From: Balanoglossus misakiensis
Taxonomy: Eukaryota > Hemichordata
Direction: 5' to 3'
Length of the DNA: 64,000 nt
Assembly: GCA_040954595.2 (NCBI GenBank)
Contig: CM082588.2
Coordinates: 3,968,001 to 4,032,000, forward strand
Position numbers and translations under genes: made by a program. Under the pieces are notes generated by a model. It was not told the DNA's origin. It worked only from the letters and a program-made list of their open reading frames with translations, and made no database searches. Positions 16,700-30,859 of the stretch are shown here, piece after piece (position 1 is the first letter of the stretch; the number at the start of each line of letters is the position of its first letter).

Positions 16700-19600
16700 G
16701 TAGATGATTCACGTGTCGGTTCAGCGGAACTCACCGCGATTATATTATCCGTGTCTTCGAAGTATATACGCTTCTGAAGTAAAAAAAAAGAGCACATTAG
16801 ATTATCATAACCTACCTATTTACGTAGAAATTTGTAGAGATAAAACTCAAAGCATTTGAAATCGTTTGTGAAAAACACGCCATGATGGAAACGGAAGCCC
16901 AGACGCGACGATGCGCCAGTTGTTTACCTGGTTAAACATAGATCTGGGGCTAGCGCCACAAATAGTAACGTTTTCTCATCAGAGGCCGAACGAAGTACAA
17001 ATTGCGGGTCCACAATGACGAGCACAGAGAAGGAGAAATGAATAAATTAAAGGGAGAGATTAGGATGAAATGAAGCTTTTCTTCGCGATGAACGCGATGC
17101 CGTGATACATATCATGTAGTTGTTGTTTTTTTCTTCTTCAGATCCGTAGGTTGAATATGATACCATAAATATTTAACGGGATCTTTGTCCGTTATCGCAA
17201 AACTGTTCATATATTCACCAAAACATCCGCGCATATCGGGAATTCGTTGGCAAAACCCGCGGCGTTTTTTTCGTGGTGATTGAGGAAATTATACTTTCAG
17301 ACCTACGGGCGGAATTAACGACATTTGCCTTCTAACATAGTTATACGGGCAAAGCAGGTCATCCTATATTTCCCACATCATAACAGACTTCAAAAGAAGT
17401 CGCCCGACCTTTCTCACCCCGGGGGTCAGCGACAAGAACTGAGAACATGATAAGAAATTTGAAATGATGGAAAGTAGATAGCAAACGTATCGGTGTATTT
17501 TATTAGATTCAGCGTAATGCAATTCCATGCACAGAAAGCACCATTATGCGACAATGAAAACACCCGACTTGTTCCGGGTATGTATGTGATATCAAGCAGG
17601 CGACAGAAACGGTTAACCATTCACCTATCCTCCCACGGACCAGTGCGCAATACTCTTACCGCACCGGTATGCATCAGACTACTTAAACACATAAAAATGA
17701 AAATTAAACTGTCAAATCAAAGAAAAGGAGTTTTAACACAAGGACTGCGTTTATTTCCAAATCTAACATTTATCATCTCTTGTCTATCCGTGATATGGTA
17801 TCAACACACGCTTAAACTCATGATGGAACCAATACTCGCTTTAATTAACACCTATAGGGCCTACACGTTTCAATTTATGATATGTAAACCAACTAAAAAT
17901 AAAACTAATCAATTTGGCCAGTTTGATACACATACATCATTCTATTTTTTACTTTCATTTTTAATACTGTTGAAATGCATCTAACATAAATATTACAAAC
18001 CTTGCAAACCGATGATGTACATGTATATCATCGGTTTGTTTCAACAGACGCGTGTGAATGTTCACTTAATGTGCCTGGAAGGATCATTAGTAAGAGTAAT
18101 ATTAAACAAACAAACACACACAAACAACAAACAATCAAATGTTTCAATGCAGGTGATGTATACCATCACGTGTCTTCAATGTAGGATCCCAGATGTGTTC
18201 ACTTATGCAGACGTTTCTACAATATGCAAATTATAGCTACCATGTGTCGTAGAAGTGTTGTTCGACATGCGTCTTTAATCAACTTTTGTACAGTAATTCT
18301 GCATACACGTATTTAATTTCATGCTTAGATGATTAACATTTTTTTCTGCGAGTTTCGCTAAAACGTCAATTTCTTCTTTTATCACACGCAACAGGTTATC
18401 GCCCAAGTTTTGCTGAGAGACGACCTGTATACGCGTGCGCAAGGTGGACGATGACGTCAATCCGATATCAAGTCTCTGGAGTTTATGGTTATCCGGATCT
18501 GGTAAGCTCCCTATATGTTTTACAGATTGTGTGAAACAATGATTAATAAGAACCTATAACAACATGGTGACATTCCTGTCGTCAACCAGGAAGTCCAGTC
18601 TAGTCAGTAGCCAATCAGTGTATTAGAGAAACTGTGAGTCAATCTTCTTTGCTTGGGCATGTAATCCCATTTTAACGATACGAATGTCATCCCCTCGTAC
18701 AATTGATACAACAGTTAGACACAGCACTGCTTGAAACAGACATCGGACTTTATCGTCCACCCCTTACGTACGCCAGGTACCATCCATGCATTACACCACA
18801 GGGCCCCTTATACGACACGACCCAAGTCAGATTAACAAAAAACCCTAATAATGCGAAGCCATGACCCGATGATAACTATACCATTCGGAGAAAAATGAAA
18901 CAAGCGAAGACCCGCTGGTTATCATTGGTGCCAAATTGATTTGCTCAGCCAAGACTCCAAATCGATCTTCGTTACTCCCCCGGATAGTCATATGGCATCT
19001 CCAAATTCCAAGAAAAGGACAAAAAGGGAAAACGCGGTGGCGGCGAACGAATGACGCGAAAACTAATTGATATCGGCCCGCAGCCGCAGCTGCAGAGAGG
19101 AACTTATTTACAGGGAGAGAAAAAAATTAGAATCAATAACACCTCCAGACAGGAACAAGTGGATCGAACGCAGCGTTGAACCATCTATACGCTCGCGGTG
19201 ATCTTCTTTAAAGTTTGTACCCCAGATTGGTCAATATTACTCATGCTACGGTAGTGCTAGCTATAGCTTCCAGGCATATTAAGTGCACATCCACGTCTGT
19301 GCACTGAAAACAAGCCGAAAACACGCCTTCTCCGAGTAATTGGCAACAGAAACGTCAACCTCTGTCAAGAAAACGTTATCCACTGAGCACAAACGATGAA
19401 CTTTGACCCCTTTAGAACTGATCGCTAGTCCAAGTTCTCGGAAAAGAGGAAAAAAAATAATGACCAAAAGTTAATAAAACACACCCCGAGATCCAGAGTA
19501 TGCACGTTCTTCGTTTCGTAATGATATAATTACTCCTTTTTCATGAAAACACAAGTTGCGGAAATGCAAAGTTCTTTGTGGGGATGAAAACCAACTCGTG

Positions 19601-22600
19601 TATTCTGTTCAGTTTACCGAACCGAGTGTACACTTTTGTGAAGTTAAACGTTGCCCCGGGTCACAACCGTGTCTCCGTTCCTATTAATTTTAAAATCGAC
19701 TTTTACTTCTAGTATCACGTGACAGTGTATTTAATTCGGGCAAATCGTATAGCCTGCAGGAGTCGGAGTGTGCTTTCTTCCATATTAATGCAACTCGTGT
19801 TTATCCATCACGGGCGCTCCGATCCTAGAAGGGTCGATGTGCTGTTTGATACGCCGAAGCGAGGCTTGTTGATAAGGAAGGAGGCCTTGGTTGCCATGGA
19901 ATCATGGGCTGAAACCATCCCAAAATCGACTAGAGATATCGCGCTTCCAACTTCGATCTTCAAAACCCTGGCAATAATAGATGGCGAAAAGCACACCATC
20001 AAACAATCTCCTCATGACAGCATGGGGATTAACAAAGATTTCATTTCAAATTTATTTGGTCAGTTTTGTTGATCACGAGCTGTTGGAATTGAAATTACTA
20101 TTCCAGACTCTTACGGAAATATCGTTATATACTATTAATCCATTTTATGAACTTACGGCGACGAAATTAAATTTCTAATTAAATGTAAAGTTCATAATTC
20201 TAATCAGTAATTTGTGAGACTTCTTCCTAAACAATTATCAGCGTTTCAGTGATTTTCCTTACATGATGAGTCTCCCAACTAATCTCGATAAGTTAGACTG
20301 ACAAACAGTTGCTTCAGATAAAATCATAATTGAAACACGACGACTATCCCCATATACATCACGATTTTGGTTGAGTGAAGGTTACAGTCAGACAACCCAT
20401 AAGTTGGTTAATTGGTCGGAAATATACATAATTGGAGGAAAGTGTTCTTTTCACTTATCCACCCGTACTGACTAACGTGATGTAGACTAAATTTCGCATT
20501 GAAGCACTTTTCGAAGAAGTAGAATTTTACACACTCCAGCTTGTCATCATTATGAAATGATATTCGGCGCTTTCGTAAATGCCCACTAGTTATAGCATGA
20601 GTAGAAAGCAGTGACGTCAGCATTAGTCTAAATAATGGCATAAGTACGGGAACACGAGAAAAGAGTAAAGAAACGGGTTCTTCAGCTGATGTAATCACAG
20701 ACAGACAGGTCAGAACACTTCTCGGAAAGGCACGACTGATTCCCTTCTCCTTCAGTATTGATCAATGCTTCCGTGACATTCTATAAATGGCGAGAGGAAT
20801 GCGACTCGGGGTGAATTGTAAAATGTTCATTACTGGCGTAATTGCTCTAACCATGCACACAGCTCTAACCAAGCACACAGCTGAATGCTCAGACTTTCCT
20901 CTTGTGCCTATCAATTTGGCGTAAGATCCTTGAGAGGAAATAAAATTAATTACAGTTGGAGGGGAAAAAATCAGCTGGTAACCCATAACAATCGATTATA
21001 ATGCTTGGCTAAGATTGGCCGTGAAATCGATACTGATGCCGTAAACAGCTGCAGAATAAAATGGAACAGGTTAACTTTTGCCGCTAACATATCTGCGCTT
21101 AAATATTGCTTTAAATATTTAGTACCAAACCGGGAACATTAACAAAATAATCAGTTCTAAGAAAATCACATTCATACTTGGTGATATCTTTTAGTAAAAC
21201 CGATGACCCTACCAAAACACCGGCCCCTAGACAGGTAAAATTACCGGTCCCTGAAGATTTTGATCGTCTTATAGACACCGAAGACGGAAAGGTAATTCAA
21301 GAGCATATATTCTGGCTTTGCATATGTCGCAGATTATGTCTGAGATTATAGGAAATAACTGTAGTACGCTTCTTTCCAGTTAAGCCTGTTTGTGCGTTTC
21401 GCTTCGCGGCCACAATGGCAACTTTCTTAATATCAATAATGCAGACGCCATGATATTACGTAAACCCGCTTAGCGAAAATCGCGGTGACAAACGATATTC
21501 AGCAATGCTTATAGCTTATAAACTATGTATGTACGTACGTATGTATGGATGTATACGAAGTATGCGGTTCGACTGGTCCGATACAAAGTGTTCAATACAA
21601 AAGCCTATTTTGCAAACAATGCCACTCGCCCACACCTATGAAACCACCGATTGCAGTAGGCCTACTATCTGTAACCATGCCCGGCCAATTTGACAAGCCA
21701 ATGACAGTTTCCCAATTTCGACAAGCAAAAAAGAACCAAGGGCACTATAGCCACAGTTAGCAGATGTGTCTGATTAATTAGTTGCTACTATATGTGCACT
21801 TCGATGGCTTAATGTAATTAGCATTACATAGATTGTACACGTATCCATAGTGACTGCACTTAGTGCTATGAAACAATGCGGGAAATAATGAATTGTATAG
21901 AAAAAAACACATAAAATATTAATCTTTCCCAGAAGGTATATAATAGTTGTTGACTGATAAAAGATATCTCACGTGATTCCTCTAGTGTGATGACGTAGTA
22001 TAGAATTACATTTTACTCTTTCCGAGTCCGCCATGAAAAGAGTGAACAATCGTATTCTCCTCTCTATGGCTATATAGAGTAGAGAAGAAGCTCACTGCGC
22101 ATGCACAAGTTCCCATCAGACAAAATCAACTGTGGCAAGGAGGGCCACTGGTCGGTCCTCCTCAGCCAACTCAAACAAGCCCAAGGATCCACTTTCTGAG
22201 CACTGCCGCTGGTTATTTTTCTCCCGCTGTCAGTGAATTAGTACATTTTACGACTGTTGGCAAAATTTGAGGGGGAACTTGAGGGATACTGAACACGCGC
22301 GATATGACTATTTTGAAGTACACTCCAGTCATATCACAGCCTAGCCACGTGTCCTTTACTCTCGAAAACGCCGATCAGTATCATCCAGCGATGCAGTTTC
22401 CGCTTACAGTGGCAAAAGTGTACCTATTTTACCCACTCTAATTTATTTAAGCATCTTAACTTATTTTATAGTAGCTTCAGCTCCCTCTACAAGTTGAATA
22501 CTCTCCGCTCTGCCCTATTTTTGTCACTTGCTGTTGTATTCTCTCGCCCGACTGAAGTTTTTCGCCACAATTGTGATGCAGTTCCCTTTATCCGTCATAA

Positions 22601-22840
22601 TTAATATATTTATGATCCGTCATAATTAATTTGAGATCCCAGAGGAAGATTTTCTCTGTAGGATCGAAAAGTTGGAAGGTTTTATTTATGAATACAGCTG
22701 AAACCTGAAACTTGCCATTGTCGTCAAACCTCAAAAGAAATATTCGGATCCATGGATGTTCTCTTTAATTTTTAATATATTTATGATCACAAGGATCATG
22801 TTATAATTTGCACGCCTTAGGATAGGATACTTCTGCTGTT
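16700..22840. other. Intergenic, no recognised gene
   Basis: AT-rich DNA with only short ORFs lacking recognisable families. Of note are CRE octamers at 18452-18459 and 20612-20619, the inverted repeat at 18005-18038, and a duplicated TCCGTCATAATTAAT block near 22590 and 22615. Confidence 0.5.
18005..18038. repeat. Perfect 12-bp inverted repeat with 10-nt spacer
   Basis: CAAACCGATGAT (18005-18016) and ATCATCGGTTTG (18027-18038) flank GTACATGTAT. The result is a compact hairpin-forming palindrome in otherwise featureless DNA. Confidence 0.9.
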
Positions 22841-22865
22841 CTGTGCTGTGTTGTACTGTGCTGTG

Positions 22866-23039
22866 CTGCACTGCACTGCACTGCACTGCACTGTACTGTA
22901 CTGTACTGTACTGTACTGTACTGTACTGTACTGTACTGTACTGTACTGTACTGTACTGTACTGTACTGTACTGTACTGTACTGTACTGTACTGTACTGTA
23001 CTGTACTGTACTGTACTGTACTGTACTGTACTGTACTGC
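22866..23039. repeat. (CTGTA)n pentanucleotide microsatellite
   Basis: Five CTGCA units (22866-22890) are followed by about 29 nearly perfect CTGTA units and a final CTGCA. Long ORFs on both strands here (YSTVQ and YCTVL repeats) are artefacts of the period. Confidence 0.98.
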
Positions 23040-23044
23040 AACAC

Positions 23045-26000
23045 AGAGGACATAACTTACCGTAGAAAAGCTCAACATGAGAGGATATGGTCGCAGGTTA
23101 CGACTGCTTTCGTTTCACTGGTGCCGTCATAAAGCTGTATATTATACATTTTTCAATTAAGCTTCTGCGTATGTGTGACGACCATTCTTAGTGACAGTTA
23201 ACGATTTCTCGTACGGGACCTGGCATATTTATTCACCTCGTTCATTTTAGAGATTTTATTGGTGAAAGTACGCCATAAAGTTGTGATTTACGGCAAATTC
23301 CCTTGTGAACTGAATATCTTTTCACATAAGCGTCGACCATGTTTCGTTAGGGATATTGTCAAAATACCTTCGGCGTCCAATAAAAATATTTCAGTCTTCC
23401 CACTATATGACTAAACAGGACCATCGTCAATGTACGTGGTCCGAATCAATGGCGGAAGCATTTGGATTTGTCTCTCAGGGCCAACGTTCAGCAGTGACCA
23501 ATAAATCGATTTTCAAGATGGCCGAACTCTTTGATTTAAGTGGATATCTGCAATAGTGATGTGTGATGAAACAGGACATCCCACAATGCAACTTGTTAAC
23601 TTATTTCACGTAATTCGTTTTTTATTATAATTCAATCTTGTGGTTCACGTGGTATGTCATTGAAATGGTAATTAAGCAGGGATGGAGATGATCAGTCATA
23701 ATTCTAGAGCAACAAATCATTTCTAGATTCGAATTTAATTGTGAATCCTTTTGTTGTTAGTCTTTGCCTATTGTTCGTTGACTTTGGGCGCGCGCTTGAA
23801 TAAAATACGACATGGGAAAGTTAGTCATGCATTCGCAATTAGGAGAGCGAAAAATCGTTGTAAAATGACCGTTGCATTAAAATGAGCCTCCTCTATAAAG
23901 ACTGGCATACTTCATTGGGAAACACAGATTGTTACGCCGTATTGTATGTATTCTCTAACTGCCATTTTGAAAACTCGAACGGAATATTCATAATGACCTG
24001 TCGGGCGCTCGTTCACATTAAAAAAACCATTAACGATATATTTTACCATATTTGCTGTAATTCATTGCCATACGCGTTCCACACACATGAGAAATACATG
24101 AGGAGCTTATGTTAGGCGATTCAGCCCGCTGGTACTAAAATTGCAATATCATGGTTGCAGGCAAATTTGCATATCCCCTTTAATGTTGCAGGCGGTTCCT
24201 ACATGTACGTGTGTTATTTATAAGTGATTTTGAGGTCTACAGTATCCTGATGAAAACAGAGACCGCATACAATATATTTCACCTGTTACATTCTGAGCCA
24301 TTCGGTCATCATTTTGTCTACGTTTGCGCGAGTGCAACTTCGCGCATCAGATAAGCGCGCGTATTGTATAGACGCACTTATCGGGAAAGACAGATCATTA
24401 AATGACTTTCCCTGATGAGCAAGATCTCGCGCATTATTGCAATGGAAATGCCTCGCTGCACCATTAGGCTTGCGGGGATTTAGCGACAAAGGCAGGTCAC
24501 GATCTGGGATAAAAACGATTTATGTTTAGGCTTGAAGTTACTAAGACAATGCTAAACACAAACAGACATAGGTGGGTGGGATTTTGGCCAGCCTTTGTCA
24601 CCAAAAACCTCGCTGAAAAAATATCACGTTTCTGATGTTCAAAGTGCCGTATGTTTGATTCGCTGAACAAGTGTAGTTTTCAAGGCAGACACCGTTAACG
24701 GTATTGCTCTTCACGCTGCACGTACCGGAAAATTCAAAGTGTATATAGCGTCGGTTCAGAGAGACAACGAGTACAATATACAAACCTGGATGACCGATCG
24801 CGTTGTCGACGGACGCACTTGTAGCTTGTTCTCGTCCCCACGTTTTCCCTACCACTTGGCTGTAATGCTCACGGGTCCAGCTTACCGGGCACCTCTCGGC
24901 TATCTGCCAACAGTCCCCGTCTATGCGTGTACTCGCACACCACGAGAGGTGGGATGACGGCAGGAGTGAGAGCTGACTTACTGATGTTGCTCGCCGACTG
25001 CGCACGCTACTTCAGGCGGCAAACTCCACCTGTCAGCGTTCACTGCCCCTTCGACGTCACTGCAATGACAAACGACATTTTAAGATGATAGGCTGGCTAA
25101 CCACTCGTAAATTACGCGTTGGTTTTTGTCCAGTTAAACCGCCCTGGGGAAAGTGACTGAGCGCCTTGATTTCGCTTTGACGCTTTTCCTCGACGCGTGA
25201 TGCAAATGTCAACGGTTCTCCTTGGTATTTATCGCTTTCATTAAAGCCACACATCCAACCTCCAATAGAAAGATAGCAATCATCTGTTTTGACTTGGGGC
25301 GCGGTGTTGCCACGGCAACGGGGCAATGGCCTATCTCGAGCATATTCTGCGCAGGGTTAAGACTTCTTCGCTAATGCTACTACAACCACTGGTCGCAAAT
25401 GTACAGTTAAATCATTTTGTTGTTGCCATAAACTAAAATTAGTGCTTTGACCGATGATGTGCAAATGAGAACAAATAGTTCCCGTTGACGGGTTGGTCTC
25501 CATCCACCCATCTCATCCAACCAACCAACCAACCAACCACTCACCATGTGATCAATACTAAAATGAAAACATTAACCACGACGGGCCACTTTCCATGCAA
25601 CACACTTAAATGATTGTCCCTCTGGTATTATAGAGTCCAAAATATTCATGTCCTCAGTGATGGCGAGATTAGACAATAGGCTATACCTCGCGCCTTCTCT
25701 AGCCGATGCCAAGAAAGTCATGTCACTAGTGGCCTTGGTGACACACTTAGCCACCCAACAAGAATACATTGACCACGCTAACTACCATAAGAAATACATT
25801 TAATCGAGGAATTGCTGCACTGCCTTGTAAATACGACGTGGCAACAATTCCCAATGATGTTTTATGCCCTCCCGTCTCCCATTTACACATGTAGTGGACT
25901 TGTCTGGAAATCAAAACAACAGTACGTGTTTTGAATAATGGAATTAAAAGTCCAATTTGCGCAGTTTGCCTAAGTACTGGCGTTCAGAATGGAAAAGACA

Positions 26001-29000
26001 AAGAATGTAAAGCATGAAAAGTGTGCGATTAATCAATGTTGGAATTAGAGGAAGAGAGACAAAAGAAACTGTGTTTTGTAACTAACTTATCACATTACAC
26101 CAACGTTTATCGTTATTATTTCTGCATATTTGCTCTGCAGAAACCTTTTCTTTGTTCTGCTTGTCACGCCAATGGATGTATGTATGTACATATTAATGTA
26201 GTTTAAATTGCCTGTCTATATATTTGTCAGTCTTCCCGTGACTCACAATGGCTGGCCAATAATTAAGCGTTTCTTGCTGATGATTTGGCGAAATTCCAAA
26301 TTTGAAGAAATTCTGACTAGTACATATAAGAGATCTAACAGACTGGGGAGGGGGGGGGGGATTCGCTCACTCTTGGCACTAGGACAACATTTGGCATCGC
26401 CACGAACTCAACGGTAACCCCGTGACGTCAGAATCACGGTTCGCGACATCTAAAATGTTTTTACCGAAGGTTTTAACGCTTCGTTGATTGCGTACATTCT
26501 GTGCAATTAAGAAGCATAAACGAAACAGAAGCAGAGGGCGGATTACTCGTTCAAAGGATTAGAAAACACCGAAAAGTCTGTCAAACCGCATTAAAGTGTG
26601 AAATAAAAACAGTACAAGGAAATCCCGATCCTTAAAAGAGTGAAAGTCACGGCAGGAATGATTAGATCTCGATTCGATTGGATTTTACGACGCACTAAAA
26701 AATATCAGAGACAAATAAACTCCAATTACAATACCGCTGATGCACGCCTCTGTTTAAAATAAACGATTCGATCAAGATATTTGCTAATTAACAGCAATTT
26801 CCAATATGTAAAGCACAGAACATAAAAAAGTTATCTACCTTTACCGGCGGCCATATAAATCATGAGGATATAATGTCTTGGGTTTTCGGCAGGAGTGTCG
26901 TAACTTTTACGACAGCCCCGCTTTGCACAATCGCGAACAAAGAGAAAGCCGACAATATCTCTGTAACTAATAATATGGCACTCGAGTTGACTGCATAGAC
27001 ACGTCCTTAGCGCATACCGAGTAAAAAAAATAATCGAAGACACCTGGTAACGTGTTCAGTAGATGATCAGTGGCAAGACGTCACCGACGTGCGTGAAAGC
27101 ACACAGGATGCGCGTGTTGGTTTAATGAAAAAGCATTTCCTTAACGACGCTCTCTGGAGAAAGTAGAGAAATCACTGATCACAACACCTTTGTTGGCATA
27201 CTTAACGAGAGAAACAAGATGAACTCCTGTCGGTAATTGATCTACGCATCCGAGGCAGACCTAATTCAGTATCCACAAACACAGGGGACTGCCCTCAGTT
27301 CATCCGTTCATTTCCCCCTCCTCCCTCCCCCCTCCCGCATTTCCGCACACGAAGACAAGACTGACGACTATTTCGGTTAAAGGCCGTGCATTATATTTTA
27401 CTGCTTGGATGCGTATTCATTTTAAAGGCCGGTCGGACTCATGCACTCAAATATCATGCGCCTATACACTTGAATTAATGGAGGTAGCCAGTTCCGTTCG
27501 CTGCGGACCATGAATGCACATAAATTAGACGTGTATGGTCTACCACTCTGTGCATTGTTGTATCACGATCACCAGACAAGTAAAGAGTTGGCCGCTAACT
27601 TGCAGTCAACAGATGTACACGATACTGCAGAATGCCATGGCTCTTTGTCACATTACAAATAACTGTCACTTTTCAGAATACCCATTCATCTTTGTATGCA
27701 TGCAATTGTCACCCCTTTTGTTTTAATTTTCACACCTCACTCCCCTTTTGTTTGTCTCTACACCTGCTTTTGGACATGTTTTCACTCTGAATTGTATAAT
27801 TTGGTTTTCTGCTTCAACTGTTTATGCCACCCTGCATATGATGAAGCAGACCGCACATCTTTGAAAGCTTATGCTACTGTACAGTAACATTAGTCGGTCT
27901 CATATTACTAGTACATGTATTGGCAAACCGTAGTTTATATTGTACATGTATGGATGAACACTGTCACTTGTGAATAATTAATAAGGCGTCACTCTCAGCA
28001 AAATACTGTCGCATTTCGAAGAATCTTCGGCTTATACATGGTAATGTTAACTTTACTAAAGTGTGATAGTACAGTATGAAACAAAATACACCCGCTATGT
28101 TCCCCATTCTCTAACTGTGGTCAGATGATTGATTGTACCAATCAAAGCATGTTTCAGTGCACTGTACTAATTCTACGCTGACTTTTGCAGGGCTAGGGAG
28201 CCAATGCGATTCTCTACGGATTAACTGTGATCCCAAGACGTCCATATGTGTGGAATGATGCAAGATGAAACATCCCAAAACTTCACCGCAAAGCATTACG
28301 GCCTCCACAGGTAGGACATTGTGATTCGTTATCAACATCTTGGTTGTAGCTGCGCTCAAGCGGCAGCGCGTCTAGCGGCAGCGCGTAGCAACAGAGCGCG
28401 CTCTCTCAAATTAGTAAAATTATCCGTTCAGTTTTCTCTTCTCGGATGTGACGATGAGGTACACATCGTCCATGATTGGGTAGAACTTCGGTACAGTAGC
28501 TAGGTGGTCAATGCCAACTACATTAAATACGTCTTTGTTACCTAGGCGAGTGATAAAAATCATTTCAAAATGGCGGCCGGGGAGGGCAAAACTTCAAAGA
28601 TGGTTAAAGTAATTTATATATATGAATGTGATGTACTGTCTTTAGTCTCATAACCACCTATAGCTGTCAATGTACCCACACCACACGATTTGACGTTAGT
28701 GATTGTGTCTGAGTCGTTTCTTTTGCCCCAATTCTATAACAATGCCATTCGCAACCTCAAAATCAGTCAACGTGCGGTAGTAATTGAAAAGAAATCCGCT
28801 TTAGGTTAGAGAGTTAAGTCGTCGGAAAGATTTGCACATATAAGAAGATTTGACTATTTTGAAGTGGTTCTTACAACACTAGCAAACGGAGGCCGTTAGT
28901 GAATGCGCGGAAACACTAAGATGGCAAATCTATGCTAAAGGCAGTCGTTTTATTTGGGACTTTAGAAGTCTATCGCCAGCATTAAATGTTTTATATTTGT

Positions 29001-30025
29001 GAAAGCTTGACACGGCTCAAATTTACCGGTTAGGCGTCCGTTATGTTTGATTTTAACGGCGCCCTTATCCGTAAATAAACGTGACTGAGGCAAAATGAGG
29101 CCGTTCATTCCAACATTAAGGCTTTTTTACAGTCGACGTATTGCATGCACTCTGCTTCAAGTGATATAGCCTGGAACTTCGCAAACGACTCAAATAAAAT
29201 GTCATAAACTGGGAAAATAGGATAACAGCTTCAGTCAGGCGCTATGGTCTGGAATATCTATACAAGTTGCATCTCAGAGACAGAGAGAGAGACAGTCAAA
29301 CATTTCATAGCTGATAGAAATCGATCGCGAGAAGTCGGTGGTAGCTTGATTTTGTAATGATGATGATGTAGCGTTTGACAATACATCCCTTTTTCAGAGT
29401 CTCTAGTGCATTTTGAAAACGCCACAATTGACAATGTCAACAAAGCATAACTTTAAAGCAAACGAAACACAGCCGTTACAAATTAAAATGCGATATTTGC
29501 AGAACCCGACAGAATTGAATGCAAATCGACTACAATTAACTTCCCCAAATTTGCCCATATTGCGTGACTAGCAAACTTCTGGAGACGTTTTGTATCAATA
29601 CCTGACCTTTCCACCAAAAACATACAAGAACAAATGCATCCCAATCGTTTCGCATCTTCATTATGGCATAAATCAACCGAGAACATAATAGTCCGACTCC
29701 ACAATTACATTCTGGTGAAAAGTTGCCTTAACGTCGTTAGTATGAGTGATCTTGAGTATTGGGTATTGAGGCTTACATATGAATGTGTCACCAGCGAGTA
29801 CATCAACATTAATATCTTTGTCATTATCTTTCGTTTAAAAGGCTAGAAAGGGATGTGACCAAAAGCGATTGATTTATAACGAGAACATCGTGGAGAAATC
29901 ATACGAAGCCAACTAATATTGTTTGATATATGCAAATTCCCACATGCTGAAAACATATTACTAAGACATCGTAATTAACGCAAATGATACAAAATGTCAT
30001 ATGTTAATGACACCCTCTTTTTCAT
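23045..30025. other. Intergenic, no recognised gene
   Basis: No coding exon is recognised. It contains a short (CCAA)n run near 25515-25540, a G10 run near 26347, a CRE at 26423-26430 and a CpG-richer spot near 28370 with a duplicated AGCGGCAGCGCGT. A YY1-like start-site candidate at about 28570 is listed separately. Confidence 0.5.
28566..28608 (+). promoter_or_regulatory. Possible housekeeping-type start site with a short first coding exon
   Basis: CAAAATGGCGGCC matches a YY1 element containing an ATG (28570). Thirteen codons (MAAGEGKTSKMVK) lead to a GTAATT donor-like sequence at 28609. The arrangement resembles SYF2 exon 1 in this window, but I found no downstream exon, so this is speculative. 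Confidence 0.2.
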
Positions 30026-30029
30026 ACAA

Positions 30030-30202
30030 ATCACAACCATAGAATTAACACAGACATTGGCGGCCATTTTGGATTTCAAATTATTTTTCTTTCTCATTCA
30101 GAAATTTTGCATGGCGACCCCCCCCCCCCATTTTCTCTCAATTTTTAGAGAAATATTAGAAAGAATGTTTAAGGCTTGTTTTCGGGGCTCACGCTACCTT
30201 AA
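30030..30202 (-). mobile_element. Partial copy of a MITE-like repeat (copy C)
   Basis: Read on the minus strand it begins AAGGTAGCGTGAGCCCCGAA and shares the order of blocks with the copies at 40053 and 30857: a left end, AAAATTGAGAG, TGAATGAGAAAG and CCAAAATGGCCGCCAA. The right part is not recognisable, so it is truncated or diverged. Confidence 0.6.
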
Positions 30203-30225
30203 ATGATCGGGCTGATTATTTATTA

Positions 30226-30578
30226 CTAAAAGTACAAACTCTGTGCGTATGATAGTGTGACCTTCAGAGTTAATTTGCTCCTCCACAGAAGCACTCTACG
30301 GATGAAGGCAGCAAGTGCAGCCATGTAGCCGAGATGATGAAACACTTTCATGGCTTCCTTATAATTGGCAACGTCGAGTGCGTAACGAGAGAAATGGCCT
30401 TTAATATCCGCTGTGTAGTTACTGATGTAAGATGACACAGAAAGCAGCCGAAGGTCACTAGTCTTCTCTCTCAGTGCAATTATGTCAGCCCTTCTGGTTA
30501 CGTTTGCTTCTTTATGGTTGATGTCTGATGTGAGCGCGAATTCAGAACCGAGTTTATACTTTTGACTGACGACATTTA
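30226..30578 (-). other. Unidentified open frame between two repeat copies
   Basis: An open frame of about 117 codons ends at 30226 and begins right where repeat copy B ends. It starts SQKYKLGSEFALTSD and ends with a hydrophobic, basic segment (GYMAALAAFIRRVLLWRSK). A possible acceptor (ATGTCGTCAG) precedes it on the minus strand. I do not recognise a family. It could be an exon, cargo of the repeat element, or a chance ORF. Confidence 0.25.
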
Positions 30579-30857
30579 GTAGTACGCCCCCGGGAAAGAT
30601 TTTCATAATAATTACAGTCCTCCAACCGTTCAGCTCTTTGCTATATTAAAATGTGTGAGTAGTCATGTTGAAAACAAAGAAGAAAATCCCTACTTTAAAT
30701 TTTCTTCACGGATAGGCGGCCATTTTTAATTTCAAGAGACAATTTTTCGCTCTCTCATTTAAACCTCAATTTTGAAGAGAGCATAATCTAAAGTTGCTCT
30801 GAGCAAAATATGAGTCAGTGAAAGATTAAGACTTTGATTTTCGAGGCGCATTATACA
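30579..30857 (-). mobile_element. MITE-like repeat (copy B)
   Basis: About 279 bp, clearly homologous over its length to the plus-strand copy at 40053-40349: CTCATATTTTGCTCAG, TCTCTTCAAAATTGA, AATGAGAGAGC, AATGGCCGCC, TTTTCTTTGTTTTCAA-like and ATATAGCAAAG blocks in the same order. The ends are imperfect inverted repeats (GTATAATGCGCC and GTAGTACGCCCC). It has no coding capacity, as expected for a non-autonomous DNA transposon. Confidence 0.75.
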
Positions 30858-30859
30858 TT

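Noticed and set aside
19719-20072. 117-codon plus-strand ORF
   Set aside because: No family signature and an overlapping minus-strand ORF of similar quality; not enough to call a gene.
22731-23132. ORFs on both strands with YSTVQ and YCTVL repeats
   Set aside because: Artefacts of the CTGTA pentanucleotide array.
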